From contig CALCOY010000014.1 of the NCBI GenBank assembly GCA_937897325.1, positions 162,270-226,269 on the forward strand: a DNA stretch of 64,000 nt. The letters are read 5' to 3'. The notes beneath the pieces were generated by a model. That model made no database searches and was not told the DNA's origin. It was given only the letters and a program-made list of their open reading frames with translations. Shown piece by piece: positions 1 to 7,916 of the stretch (positions are counted from its first letter, which is position 1; every line of letters starts with the position of its first letter). Position numbers and translations under genes: made by a program. The DNA comes from an uncultured Shimia sp. (GTDB taxonomy: Bacteria; Pseudomonadota; Alphaproteobacteria; Rhodobacterales; Rhodobacteraceae).

Positions 1-976
1 ATATCGGCTCGTCCATATCCGACCCCGCGACAAGAACGCTAAAGATCCCGGTTATGTGACCCGACCCAGCAACACCGGGCCCGGCACGTTCACAAAGGCC
101 GGTGATCAAAGGCGTGGTCGACGCTGGAAATCCCCGAAGCACAGGTGCTTCGCCTGCTGCAGTGGCGATCTCGCGGTGCGCCTCGGCAAATCGGGTCACC
201 GAGTCGGCCAGAAATAGAACCGATTGACCGAGGTCCCGGAAATGCTCGGCCAAAGCCATGGCCGTCCATGCGCATCGGCGCCGCATCAATGGAGATTGAT
301 CAGAAGTCGCGGCAACAACAACGGCACGTTTCATACCCGGTGCACCAAGAGTTTCTTCTACAAAATGGCGCACCTCCCGTCCGCGTTCACCGACAAGGGC
401 GATCACTACCACATCTGCAGAAACACCCCTTGCGAAGTCTGCTAAGAGACTGGATTTGCCGACACCGGATCCGGCAAAAATCCCCATCCGCTGCCCTTTC
501 ACCAAAGGCAGCAATGTATCGAACGCAGCAAGACCGGTGTTGAGACGTGTTCCTAAAGGCTGGCGTTTCGCAGCCAGAGGCGCGGGCGCCTGCAAATCTC
601 GCCGAATGGCGCCCTGGAACAGTGGCTTACCATCGATCGCACGACCGTTTGCGTCAATCATGCGCCCGATCCAGCTTTTATGTGGTGCGATGCTTGGCTT
701 TTTTGTCAGCACAACCCTGCACCCCGCCGCCAGACCTTCAAGGCGATCGTCGGGTAAAACAACCGATGTACCGTCCCGCCGGATTTGCACGATTTCTCCG
801 CTTCGTTCAGTTTGGCCTCTGGACAAAAGCCGCACGCAATCACCAATGCAGGCGTGATCTTTGAGGCCGGAGACGATGATGACACCGGCCGATATCGCCT
901 CAATCCGTCCCACAGGGTGAACAGGCCGAAGCTCTGACAGGTTGGCTTTCAGATCACTAAAATTGACCGCATTCAT
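1..976 (-). CDS. fliI: Flagellum-specific ATPase FliI (C-terminus cut by window edge)
   Basis: FliI is the cytoplasmic ATPase of the flagellar type III export apparatus; it forms a hexamer and works with FliH and FliJ. The minus-strand frame is open from an ATG at 976 (MNAVNFSDLK) to base 1 with no stop, giving about 325 of the usual 440 or so residues. A Walker A loop, GSGVGKSS, lies near residue 155, followed by the F1-beta-like stretch ALVGERGREVRHFVEE and a Walker B-like stretch LFLADSVTRFAEAHRE. The N-terminal beta-barrel domain is complete. The gene diverges from flgB across 86 bases, which should hold promoters for both directions. It is a FliI rather than an F1 or injectisome ATPase by context; the identification is firm. 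Confidence 0.93.
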   Translation of the reverse strand, partial: MNAVNFSDLKANLSELRPVHPVGRIEAISAGVIIVSGLKDHACIGDCVRLLSRGQTERSGEIVQIRRDGTSVVLPDDRLEGLAAGCRVVLTKKPSIAPHKSWIGRMIDANGRAIDGKPLFQGAIRRDLQAPAPLAAKRQPLGTRLNTGLAAFDTLLPLVKGQRMGIFAGSGVGKSSLLADFARGVSADVVVIALVGERGREVRHFVEETLGAPGMKRAVVVAATSDQSPLMRRRCAWTAMALAEHFRDLGQSVLFLADSVTRFAEAHREIATAAGEAPVLRGFPASTTPLITGLCERAGPGVAGSGHITGIFSVLVAGSDMDEPI

Positions 977-1062
977 TGGCGAGAGATCCCTTTGATTTGC
1001 ATACAGTTTGTAAAGGAATCGGGGTTAAGCGTTGATTGAAATTGTTCGAGGGAGAAGCCCCG

Positions 1063-1449
1063 ATGTTCCAAAACCTGGAAGTCTTCCAGACAGCCCATTT
1101 AATGGCGAAACACGCTGGCGAGCGGCAGGCAAGAGTGGCCGAAAACGTCGCGAATGCGGATACGCCAGGCTATGAAGCGAAAGACATCGCGCCATTTCGC
1201 GAAATTCTATCATTGCAGACAACTTTCGGGCAAAGGGCTACGCGCGAAACTCACATTAACGGGTCAGCATCCCGCAATGAGAGCTTCGACCTAGTAGTAC
1301 GTGGCGATGCATCTTCGCCAAACGGCAACACCGTTTCGGTCGAACAACAGATGCTCAAAGCAGTGGACACAAAGCGTCAGCACGACCGTGCCGTCGCGAT
1401 CTACAAATCCGCGCTCGATGTTCTGCGTTTCAGCCTGGGCAAGGCTTGA
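1063..1449 (+). CDS. flgB: Flagellar proximal rod protein FlgB
   Basis: FlgB is a proximal rod subunit exported through the flagellar type III system. The product is 128 residues and carries the N-terminal rod/hook signature ENVANADTPGYEAKD near residues 25-40, and the C-terminal helix that pairs with it. The ATG at 1063 is chosen over an upstream in-frame TTG at 1036 because GAGGGAGAAG lies just in front of it and because FlgB proteins begin close to this point (MFQNLEVFQTA). It is the first gene of a plus-strand run flgB-flgC-fliE-fliQ-flgF-flgG-flgA-flgH and is followed almost immediately by flgC. Confidence 0.93.
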   Translation: MFQNLEVFQTAHLMAKHAGERQARVAENVANADTPGYEAKDIAPFREILSLQTTFGQRATRETHINGSASRNESFDLVVRGDASSPNGNTVSVEQQMLKAVDTKRQHDRAVAIYKSALDVLRFSLGKA

Positions 1450-1455
1450 TTGCAG

Positions 1456-1848
1456 ATGAGTGAATTCAGCAAAGCCCTTTCTGTGTCCGCCAGTGGCCTT
1501 CAAGCGCAATCGACACGTCTGCGGCATCTCTCCGAGAATATCTCGAACGCTGATACGCCTGGATATCGCCGGAAGACCGTATCCTTTGACGCGGCGATGA
1601 TCGGAGCCCACGGCGTGTCCGAGGTCAAAACAGGACGCGTGCGCCTGGATCGCACAGAACTTGAACGCATTTACGATCCCTCCCATCCACTGTCAGATCA
1701 AACGGGCCATTACGAGGGATCGAACGTCAATCTGCTGCTGGAATTGGCCGATGCCCGCGAGGCGCAACGCAGCTACGACGCGAACCTCAAGATGTTCGAA
1801 CAAGCCCGTGCCATGTCAAGCAGCCTCATGCAACTTCTTCGCCGCTAA
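1456..1848 (+). CDS. flgC: Flagellar proximal rod protein FlgC
   Basis: FlgC is a proximal rod subunit that stacks on FlgB. The 130-residue product has the rod signature ENISNADTPGYRRK near residues 28-41 and the C-terminal motif NVNLLLELADAREAQRSYDANLKMFE, written here in part, typical of FlgC. The ATG at 1456 is preferred; a TTG at 1450 is also in frame and abuts the flgB stop. Spacing to flgB is 6 bases, which implies cotranscription. Confidence 0.93.
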   Translation: MSEFSKALSVSASGLQAQSTRLRHLSENISNADTPGYRRKTVSFDAAMIGAHGVSEVKTGRVRLDRTELERIYDPSHPLSDQTGHYEGSNVNLLLELADAREAQRSYDANLKMFEQARAMSSSLMQLLRR

Positions 1849-1872
1849 ACACCTGACAAAAGGAGATCCAGA

Positions 1873-2157
1873 ATGGATGTGACAGCCCTTTCCGCCGGCC
1901 AGAAATATGCCGCTTCCCGCCCAGCAACCGAGCCCACAGCTGCGACTGGCGGAAGCCTTTTTGGCCATGTAATGAATGACTTTGCCTCCACGCTGGCCGC
2001 TGGCGAAACGACTGCAAAAGCAGCGATGGTCGGTGACGCGGATCCACATGCCTTGGTGCAGGCCCTCGCTCAGACCGAGCTTGCCGTCGAAACTGCCGTT
2101 ACGGTACGTAACAAAGTTGTGGAGGCCTATCAGGAAATCCTTCGGATGCCTGTCTGA
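1873..2157 (+). CDS. fliE: Flagellar hook-basal body protein FliE
   Basis: FliE is the adapter between the MS ring and the rod. The 94-residue product matches family length, with the conserved C-terminal half (DPHALVQALAQTELAVETAV then VRNKVVEAYQEILRMPV). A strong ribosome binding site, AAAGGAGAT, at about 1859-1867 fixes the start. Its stop TGA overlaps the fliQ ATG by one base (TGATG), so fliE and fliQ are probably translationally coupled. Confidence 0.92.
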   Translation: MDVTALSAGQKYAASRPATEPTAATGGSLFGHVMNDFASTLAAGETTAKAAMVGDADPHALVQALAQTELAVETAVTVRNKVVEAYQEILRMPV

Positions 2158-2426
2158 TGCTCAACGAGATGATCTTCTACGACACATTGCGGCAAGGTCT
2201 ATGGATTTCGGTCGTGATTTCAATCCCAATCCTGACTGTCGCTCTTCTGACGGGCATTTCCATTGGCCTTGTCCAAGCATTGACCTCCATACAGGAGATG
2301 ACACTGACCTTCGTGCCGAAGCTGGCCGCGATCGTGGCCGTTTTCTGGATCTCAATGGGGTTTATGACTCAGACATTGGTCAGTTTTTTTCATGAACAAC
2401 TGATCCCGCTGATCATCGGAGGTTAA
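2157..2426 (+). CDS. fliQ: Flagellar export gate protein FliQ
   Basis: FliQ is a small two-helix inner-membrane protein of the FliPQR export gate. The 89-residue product has two hydrophobic segments (about residues 15-40 and 52-75) and the family motif TSIQEMTLTFVPKL between them. Here fliQ sits in the rod operon, whereas fliR and fliP lie in two other blocks of the same island. Confidence 0.94.
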   Translation: MLNEMIFYDTLRQGLWISVVISIPILTVALLTGISIGLVQALTSIQEMTLTFVPKLAAIVAVFWISMGFMTQTLVSFFHEQLIPLIIGG

Positions 2427-2427
2427 G

Positions 2428-3147
2428 TTGGACAACGCAAGCTACATCACTCTGACGCGCCAGTCGGGACTGCTGAAAGAAATGCAGGTCGTGGCCAACA
2501 ATATCGCGAATGCAGCAACCACAGGGTATCGGCAGGAAGGCGTGATCTTTTCGGAATACGTCAAGCGCGTGGACGAAGGATCATCTTTGTCGATGGGCCA
2601 GGGCAATGTGCGCGAAACCTCCTTCACGCAGGGCGCGCTGGCCCAGACCGGCGGCTCTTTCGACTTTGCAATCGAAGGTGACGGTTTCTTCCTCATTGAA
2701 ACACCCGCTGGCGAAAGACTGACGCGCGCAGGCGCCTTTAGCCCTAATGCAGAAGGCGACCTGGTCACGATGGACGGCTTGCGGGTCCTCGACCCCGGTG
2801 GTGCCCCCGTCTTTGTACCGCCGGGCGCAGGTTCAATTTCGGTTTCGGGCGATGGCACTTTGAGCGCCGATGGTGTTCTGATCGGGCAGCTCGGTGTCGT
2901 TACTCCAACTGCACCCCTCGACATGGTCCGCGAAGACGGAGTCATGTTCCGTGCGGATGCTGGCTACGAACCCTCCGAGACAGCGCGCGTGCTGCAGGGG
3001 TTTGTGGAGAACTCCAACGTCGAGGCGATTTCGCAGCTCGCGCGGATGATCGAGGTGCAGCGCGCCTATGAAATGGGACAGAGCTTCATGGATTCCGAAC
3101 ATGAACGTGTGAGGCGTGCGATGGAAGCGCTGACCAAAACGAGCTGA
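2428..3147 (+). CDS. flgF: Flagellar basal-body rod protein FlgF
   Basis: FlgF is a proximal rod protein of the FlgF/FlgG family. The 239-residue product has the N-terminal motif NNIANAATTGYRQEG near residues 25-39, a central FlgF/G domain (FDFAIEGDGFFLIETPAGER) and the C-terminal VEAISQLARMIEVQRAYEM helix. Translation begins at TTG 2428: GGAGG at 2418-2422 is 5 bases in front and no suitable ATG lies nearby. The start is one base after the fliQ stop. Confidence 0.92.
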   Translation: MDNASYITLTRQSGLLKEMQVVANNIANAATTGYRQEGVIFSEYVKRVDEGSSLSMGQGNVRETSFTQGALAQTGGSFDFAIEGDGFFLIETPAGERLTRAGAFSPNAEGDLVTMDGLRVLDPGGAPVFVPPGAGSISVSGDGTLSADGVLIGQLGVVTPTAPLDMVREDGVMFRADAGYEPSETARVLQGFVENSNVEAISQLARMIEVQRAYEMGQSFMDSEHERVRRAMEALTKTS

Positions 3148-3157
3148 GGACAATAAA

Positions 3158-3943
3158 ATGCGTGCGTTAAAGATTGCAGCAACGGGCATGTTGGCCCAAC
3201 AGATGCGTGTCGAGACGATCTCGAACAACCTCTCGAACATGAGCACAACGGGTTACAATGCGCGTCGGGCCGAATTCGCCGATCTGCACTACCAGCAAAT
3301 GGCGCGGGCGGGCGCGGTAAATGCCGCTGACGGGACTGTTTTGCCCACCGGCGTGCAATTGGGCCTTGGTGTCAGACCGGCGGCGATCTCAGTAGAGTTG
3401 GCGCAGGGAGGGCTGTCGGCCACCGGCGGCGATCTGGACGTGGCTATTGAGGGGCAGGGCTATCTGGAAGTCACACTTCCATCCGGTCAGGCTGCCTACA
3501 CCCGGGACGGCGCATTGAAGCGCACAGGCGACGGCTTGATCGTCACCTCGGACGGCTACCCAGTCGCTCCGGAAATCGTCATCCCGGCAGATGCGCGCAG
3601 CATCTCCATAAATGGAGATGGCGAAGTCTATGCTTACTTCGACAACGCGGCAGAGGCGCAACTTTTGGGTCAGTTCACATTGACCAGCTTCACGAATGCC
3701 AAGGGTCTCGAAGCATTGGGAAGCAATCTGTTCGCGGAGACAGAAGCGTCCGGCCCGCCGCTGGTCACGACGCCGGGATTGGACGGTGTTGGCACGTTGC
3801 GACAGGGTTTTCTGGAAGACAGTTCGGTTGATTCAGTCCGCGAAGTGACCGAGTTGATCGAAGCGCAACGCGCCTACGAGATGAACGCAAAAGTAATCAG
3901 CGCCGTCGATCAGATGATGGGCGCGACGACGCAAGTGCGCTGA
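3158..3943 (+). CDS. flgG: Flagellar distal rod protein FlgG
   Basis: FlgG builds the distal rod that crosses the P and L rings. The 261-residue product is the usual length and starts with MRALKIAATGMLAQQMRVET, a hallmark of FlgG, followed by NNLSNMSTTGYNARRAEF. The C-terminus EVTELIEAQRAYEMNAKVI is the conserved packing helix. A GAGGA box precedes the ATG. Its TGA overlaps the flgA ATG by four bases (ATGA). Confidence 0.95.
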   Translation: MRALKIAATGMLAQQMRVETISNNLSNMSTTGYNARRAEFADLHYQQMARAGAVNAADGTVLPTGVQLGLGVRPAAISVELAQGGLSATGGDLDVAIEGQGYLEVTLPSGQAAYTRDGALKRTGDGLIVTSDGYPVAPEIVIPADARSISINGDGEVYAYFDNAAEAQLLGQFTLTSFTNAKGLEALGSNLFAETEASGPPLVTTPGLDGVGTLRQGFLEDSSVDSVREVTELIEAQRAYEMNAKVISAVDQMMGATTQVR

Positions 3944-4359
3944 TGAAACTGGGCCTGGCGATCATATCTTTTCTTTGGGCAGGTCAGGCATTGGCCGACA
4001 TGGTCGTGCCGACCCGCACCATTAGACCTGCAACAGTAATCACCATAGAGGATCTTCAAGTGATCGCTGGAGAACGTCTGGATGTCTTCGATCGGGCCGA
4101 AGATGTTGCAGGCCAAGAGGCCCGCGTGGCGCTCTATCCGGGTCGCCCGATTCCATTCGATGCCGTAGGTCCACCCGCACTTGTCGATCGCAACCAGATC
4201 GTCCAGCTACGCTTTTCAGGTCGCGGGATCAGCATATTGACCGAAGGGAGAGCACTCGAACGCGGCGGCGTCGGAGACCGTGTGAGGATCATGAATTTAA
4301 ACTCCAAATCAGTGCTTTATGGCTTCGTTCAACCCGATGCTTCGATCGTCGTGAAATGA
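3943..4359 (+). CDS. flgA: Flagellar P-ring assembly chaperone FlgA
   Basis: FlgA is a periplasmic chaperone needed to assemble the P ring from FlgI. The product is 138 residues, a short form of the family, with a signal peptide ending near ALA (residues 1-18) and a SAF-type region around residues 20-80 (TRTIRPATVITIEDLQV). The C-terminal half contains the expected VRIMNLNSKSVLYGFV motif. It overlaps flgG by four bases. flgI, its usual partner, is not in the window. Confidence 0.88.
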   Translation: MKLGLAIISFLWAGQALADMVVPTRTIRPATVITIEDLQVIAGERLDVFDRAEDVAGQEARVALYPGRPIPFDAVGPPALVDRNQIVQLRFSGRGISILTEGRALERGGVGDRVRIMNLNSKSVLYGFVQPDASIVVK

Positions 4360-5108
4360 GACTGGAATTGACAATGAAACGATCAAGCGGCCTCCTTATA
4401 TCTTGTGTCACCCTTCTTGTTGCTTGCAGTAATCGGGTCGATCACCTTGGCAAGGCCCCTTCTTTCACCTCGCCGCTTGAATCCACCGAGCATTCCGCGA
4501 TGTTATCACCCGGGCTTCCTGCAACCGTCGAACGTCGGCGTCTTGTTGATCAGGCCTCTCTCTGGAGCGGTCAGCGCGAATCACTTCTCGGAGATCGGCG
4601 GGCCTTGCAACGTGGTGACATTCTGACCGTGGTCATCGAGATCGACGAAAAGGCTGAAATTTCAAACGCGACGAGCAGGTCACGAAACGGGGCGGAATCG
4701 CTTCAGGTGCCGCAGCTTATCGGCATACCACAGCGTCTGGACGAGGAATTGCCAGATGGGGCGTCCTCTTCGGATCTGGTGTCGCTCAACTCTAGCAGCA
4801 GCGCCGGCGGTGATGGGTCAGTTACGCGGAAGGAAAAGCTGACCCTGCGCGTGGCCGCCACTGTCGTCGATGTCTTGCCGAACGGCGTGCTCAGCATTTC
4901 GGGATCACAAGAGTTGCGTGTGAATTTCGAAATGCGTGAACTGCTTGTGAACGGATATGTGCGGCCAGAGGATATCTCGCGTCAGAACGAGATCACGTAC
5001 GACAAGATCGCGTCCGCTCGGGTGTCATATGGCGGCCGGGGCCAAATCACAGATGTCCAGCAGCCACGGGTCGGTCAACAAGTGCTGGACATGGTCTTAC
5101 CTTTCTAG
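4356..5108 (+). CDS. flgH: Flagellar L-ring lipoprotein FlgH
   Basis: FlgH forms the outer-membrane L ring. The sequence has a lipoprotein signal with lipobox LVAC, then the conserved core (RRALQRGDILTVVIEIDEKAEI, written here in part, and LRVAATVVDVLPNGVLSISG), and ends in the family motif ISYG-like SARVSYGGRGQI followed by a short hydrophobic tail. The ATG at 4356 overlaps the flgA stop (ATGA). An in-frame ATG at 4374 would give a more typical lipoprotein signal, MKRSSGLLISC, and may be the real start. Length is 244-250 residues. Confidence 0.92.
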   Translation: MRLELTMKRSSGLLISCVTLLVACSNRVDHLGKAPSFTSPLESTEHSAMLSPGLPATVERRRLVDQASLWSGQRESLLGDRRALQRGDILTVVIEIDEKAEISNATSRSRNGAESLQVPQLIGIPQRLDEELPDGASSSDLVSLNSSSSAGGDGSVTRKEKLTLRVAATVVDVLPNGVLSISGSQELRVNFEMRELLVNGYVRPEDISRQNEITYDKIASARVSYGGRGQITDVQQPRVGQQVLDMVLPF

Positions 5109-5119
5109 GGCGCGTCACG

Positions 5120-5626
5120 ATGAAAAAGCTTCTTCCTTTGATATTTCTGCTGCTCGGTGCCGGAGCAGGCATGGGCGCTGGTCTATTCCTAAGGCCGCCC
5201 CCGCCAGAGATCGAAGTGGCCGAAGAAGGAGAAGACACCGAAAAAGAGACCGACACCGAAAAAGAGACCAAGGTCGCCAAAACAGAAGAAAAGCCCAACG
5301 CACAGGTCGAATATGTCAAGCTTAACAACCAGTTTATCATTCCGGTCGTCGAAGGCGATGACGTAAGTGCGCTGGTTGTCATGTCGCTCAGCCTCGAGGT
5401 AGAAGCAGGCATGAAAGAAGCAGTCTATGCGCGCGAGCCAAAAATCAGGGACTCCTTTCTGCGCGTTCTGTTCGATTATTCGAATGTCGGTGGCTTCCGG
5501 GGGGCTTTCACCGATGGCAACACATTGGAGGTCCTGCGAAACGGCCTGCGTGAAGTCGCCCAGAAGGACATGGGCGGCGGCGTGACCGATGTATTGATCC
5601 TGGAAATCGGGCGCCAGGATTACTGA
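5120..5626 (+). CDS. FliL-like basal body protein, first of two paralogues
   Basis: The 168-residue product has one N-terminal membrane segment (residues 4-24), an acidic linker and a FliL-type periplasmic domain (VKLNNQFIIPVV, then LRVLFDYSNVGGF and a final DVLILEIGRQDY). FliL proteins surround the stator near the MS ring. A second FliL is encoded at 15079-15582, so this copy is a paralogue of uncertain division of labour. The acidic linker contains a perfect 18-base tandem duplication (5234-5251 and 5252-5269, encoding DTEKET twice). It ends the plus-strand rod operon, 11 bases after flgH. Confidence 0.82.
   Translation: MKKLLPLIFLLLGAGAGMGAGLFLRPPPPEIEVAEEGEDTEKETDTEKETKVAKTEEKPNAQVEYVKLNNQFIIPVVEGDDVSALVVMSLSLEVEAGMKEAVYAREPKIRDSFLRVLFDYSNVGGFRGAFTDGNTLEVLRNGLREVAQKDMGGGVTDVLILEIGRQDY
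5234..5269 (+). repeat. Perfect 18-bp tandem duplication inside the fliL-like gene
   Basis: The unit GACACCGAAAAAGAGACC occurs twice head to tail and encodes DTEKET twice in the acidic linker just after the membrane segment. It keeps the frame and probably only changes linker length. Confidence 0.9.
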
Positions 5627-5634
5627 GCAAATTC

Positions 5635-5657
5635 GGGCGGGGGCCGACTCCTCGCCC
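5635..5657. terminator. Possible hairpin between convergent flagellar genes
   Basis: GGGCGGGG (5635-5642) and CCTCGCCC (5650-5657) can pair with one G-A mismatch around a 7-base loop. It lies between the ends of the plus-strand fliL-like gene and the minus-strand fliJ-like gene. There is no clear T tract, so a terminator role is only suggested by position. Confidence 0.3.
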
Positions 5658-6058
5658 TACCACATCGACTGATCGATCGCCCTTTGCAGGGCTTTGGCGT
5701 GGCGCATTGCAGCCTGCCGTTTGGTCTCTTGTTCACCCAGCCTTTGCGCCACAAGAGATTTCCCATGCGCCTTCCGAACACGCGCGAGATGCCCCTCCTT
5801 TTGCGCGAGTAACATGGCCAATTCTGTGTTGAGTGCTTCTCTCATGCGGCCAAGCCATCCGAGCCAAACGATGTCCGCGCCGATGGTCCGCATGGGTGCA
5901 TTGCCAGGTTCGTGCGTCTGGGCCAATGCCTCCTGGCGATCGAGTTTGGTCAGCTTCGCGCGTAGTGCATTCTCCCGCTCAACGATCTTGCCAAGATCCG
6001 TCTGTGCACGTTGATATTGAAGGTCCATGATGTGCCGAAGTGCATTGATGTCAGACAT
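5657..6058 (-). CDS. FliJ-like small coiled-coil protein
   Basis: The 133-residue product is almost entirely helical and charged (MSDINALRHIMDLQYQRA onward), as expected for FliJ, the export chaperone-escort that sits in the FliI hexamer. It lies directly downstream of flhB with 2 bases between them and is the last gene of the minus-strand export block. Size, coiled-coil character and position fit FliJ, but FliJ proteins diverge strongly and I see no diagnostic motif. It could also be another small flagellar hypothetical protein. Confidence 0.6.
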   Translation of the reverse strand: MSDINALRHIMDLQYQRAQTDLGKIVERENALRAKLTKLDRQEALAQTHEPGNAPMRTIGADIVWLGWLGRMREALNTELAMLLAQKEGHLARVRKAHGKSLVAQRLGEQETKRQAAMRHAKALQRAIDQSMW

Positions 6059-6060
6059 TG

Positions 6061-7146
6061 CTAGACTGTCCTTCTGGCGCGTTCACGCATCTGGTCAGCA
6101 AAGCGGATCGCAGCAGCAACCGCTTCATAATGCTCTGTATGGATCTCATCGCCGATCTCAAGGATGCCGTGAAGCGCTCGCGCGGTCGGCGGATCGCTGC
6201 GGATCGGGACATCGGATTCTAGCGCGACTTCCCGGATCCGAAGCGCAATTTCATCGACGCCCTTGGCCACACAAATAGGCGCGGTGCCCGGTTGGCGGTC
6301 CCATTTGAGGGCAACCGCATAGTGTGTCGGGTTGACAACGATCACATCTGCACCGGGAACATCAGCCATCATCTGCGCCGCGGCGATCGCGCGCGCCCGG
6401 TTACGACGCTCGTTCTTCATGTAAGGATCGCCTTCCGCATCCTTGGTTTCGTCCGTGACTTCCTTTCGGGACATGCGATTCTTGCGGAGGTGTTCCTGAT
6501 GCTGCCAGACCGCGTCGATTCCACCGATCACTGCCGCGACAAGAACGACAACAAAGAGAAATGCGATGCAAAGCTGGCCAAGAAGGACCACAACGCTGCG
6601 CGGCTCGGTCATGATAGCGGAGACCATCTCGGTCAAGCGAGCATTCAGGAATAGACCCAAAAAGACCGAGTAAACCAGAAGCTTGATGAAGCTCTTGGCA
6701 AATTCAAACCAGCCATTTCGGCCAAATTTTTGTTTGGCATTCTGGATCAGCGAGATGCGAGAGAGTTTCGGTTCCAGTTTCGATGGTGCAAAGACGAAAC
6801 CGCGCTGCGCGAAGATCACCAGAACCACGGCCAATGCAGGGCCCGCGAAGAACGGCAGCGTTGAAACACCCGTGTCCCAAAAAAGTTCGCCCATGACGGC
6901 CGCAGGTGCACCAGCATCAAAAACCAGCGGAGCAAAGACATGCGTCTGATCCAGAAGTGTCATCATAGACGACCCAAAAGCCTTAAGGGAAAATGCACCC
7001 ATGACCAAAAGCGCCAATGTGAAGCCAGCATACGCGGCGGCCGTTTGCAGATCGGTTGATCTCGCAATCTCGCCTTTCTCGCGGGCTTTCTCCAGCTTTT
7101 GGGGAGTGGCCTCAAATGACTTATCGGCGGCGTCCTCGTTGCTCAT
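6061..7146 (-). CDS. flhB: Flagellar export switch protein FlhB
   Basis: FlhB is the inner-membrane protein that switches export specificity from rod/hook to filament substrates by self-cleavage. The 361-residue product begins with the typical EDAADKSFEATPQKLEKARE, has four membrane segments (roughly residues 35-60, 90-112, 145-170 and 185-212) and carries the autocleavage motif NPTHYAVAL near residue 270. Its start overlaps the fliR stop by four bases. Order fliR-flhB-fliJ-like suggests cotranscription with flhA. Confidence 0.96.
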   Translation of the reverse strand: MSNEDAADKSFEATPQKLEKAREKGEIARSTDLQTAAAYAGFTLALLVMGAFSLKAFGSSMMTLLDQTHVFAPLVFDAGAPAAVMGELFWDTGVSTLPFFAGPALAVVLVIFAQRGFVFAPSKLEPKLSRISLIQNAKQKFGRNGWFEFAKSFIKLLVYSVFLGLFLNARLTEMVSAIMTEPRSVVVLLGQLCIAFLFVVVLVAAVIGGIDAVWQHQEHLRKNRMSRKEVTDETKDAEGDPYMKNERRNRARAIAAAQMMADVPGADVIVVNPTHYAVALKWDRQPGTAPICVAKGVDEIALRIREVALESDVPIRSDPPTARALHGILEIGDEIHTEHYEAVAAAIRFADQMRERARRTV

Positions 7147-7916
7147 CGAACAGCCGCAACCGGATTGACCAGAAACCCATCAAGAGTGGCCATCCAAACC
7201 GACAAAAGCAGAGGCGCCGATAAAAACAGCACAAGGAGGCCACCCGCGGTGATGACGGGCGCGCCGACGAAGGCGACCATCAGCTGCGGCATCGCCTTGT
7301 TGATCACGCCAAGCGCCAGATTGTAGAGAACAGAGAGAATGACGAAGGGAGCAGCCAGGGAAAAGGCCAGAGCGAAAGCGCGGCTGACATGTTGTATTCC
7401 CCAATCCGCGACATCGCTGCCGCTCAAGAAGACACCCAGCGGCATGATTTCATAAGACAGGATCAAGAGCTCGGCCGCCTTGACGTGAAGCCCGGTCATG
7501 ACCGCCAGTGCGATGGCCGCGACCACGAGAATGTAGCCCATTGCGGGCAATGGATCGACGGCCGCGCCGCCGAGGATCTGCGCCAGTGAAGTGGACTGTG
7601 CGGCGATCGCACCAGCCACCTGCAGCGCAAGAACCAAAAGACGGATACCGAGGCCAAGCAACAGCCCGACAATGGCTTCGGTTGCCGTGAGCAGAATGAG
7701 CGTATTCAGATCGTAATCCTGCGCAACCGAGGGTATGGCGGGCGCGACAATCAGAGTGAAGGCCAGTGCGACAACCAGTTTGATCCGGACGGGCACCGAT
7801 TGTTCTCCGAACCCCGGAAGCATAGCAGCAACAGCCGCTACTCTCAAAAAAATCACGAAACCATGCCAAAGCTGATCTCCGAGCAATTCAGTCAGCTCAA
7901 GAAGCGAGCCCGTCAT
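7143..7916 (-). CDS. fliR: Flagellar export gate protein FliR
   Basis: FliR is a subunit of the FliPQR export gate. The 257-residue polytopic protein shows the family features RVAAVAAMLPGFGEQSVPVR near residue 27 and several long hydrophobic helices, ending in a C-terminal LLLSVWMATLDGFL. It overlaps flhB at one end and flhA at the other by four bases each, so flhA-fliR-flhB form a tightly coupled unit. Confidence 0.95.
   Translation of the reverse strand: MTGSLLELTELLGDQLWHGFVIFLRVAAVAAMLPGFGEQSVPVRIKLVVALAFTLIVAPAIPSVAQDYDLNTLILLTATEAIVGLLLGLGIRLLVLALQVAGAIAAQSTSLAQILGGAAVDPLPAMGYILVVAAIALAVMTGLHVKAAELLILSYEIMPLGVFLSGSDVADWGIQHVSRAFALAFSLAAPFVILSVLYNLALGVINKAMPQLMVAFVGAPVITAGGLLVLFLSAPLLLSVWMATLDGFLVNPVAAVR

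Noticed and set aside
977..1062. Possible sigma-54 promoter between fliI and flgB
   Set aside because: TGGC and TGC elements are present but the spacing is far from the required 24/12 geometry.
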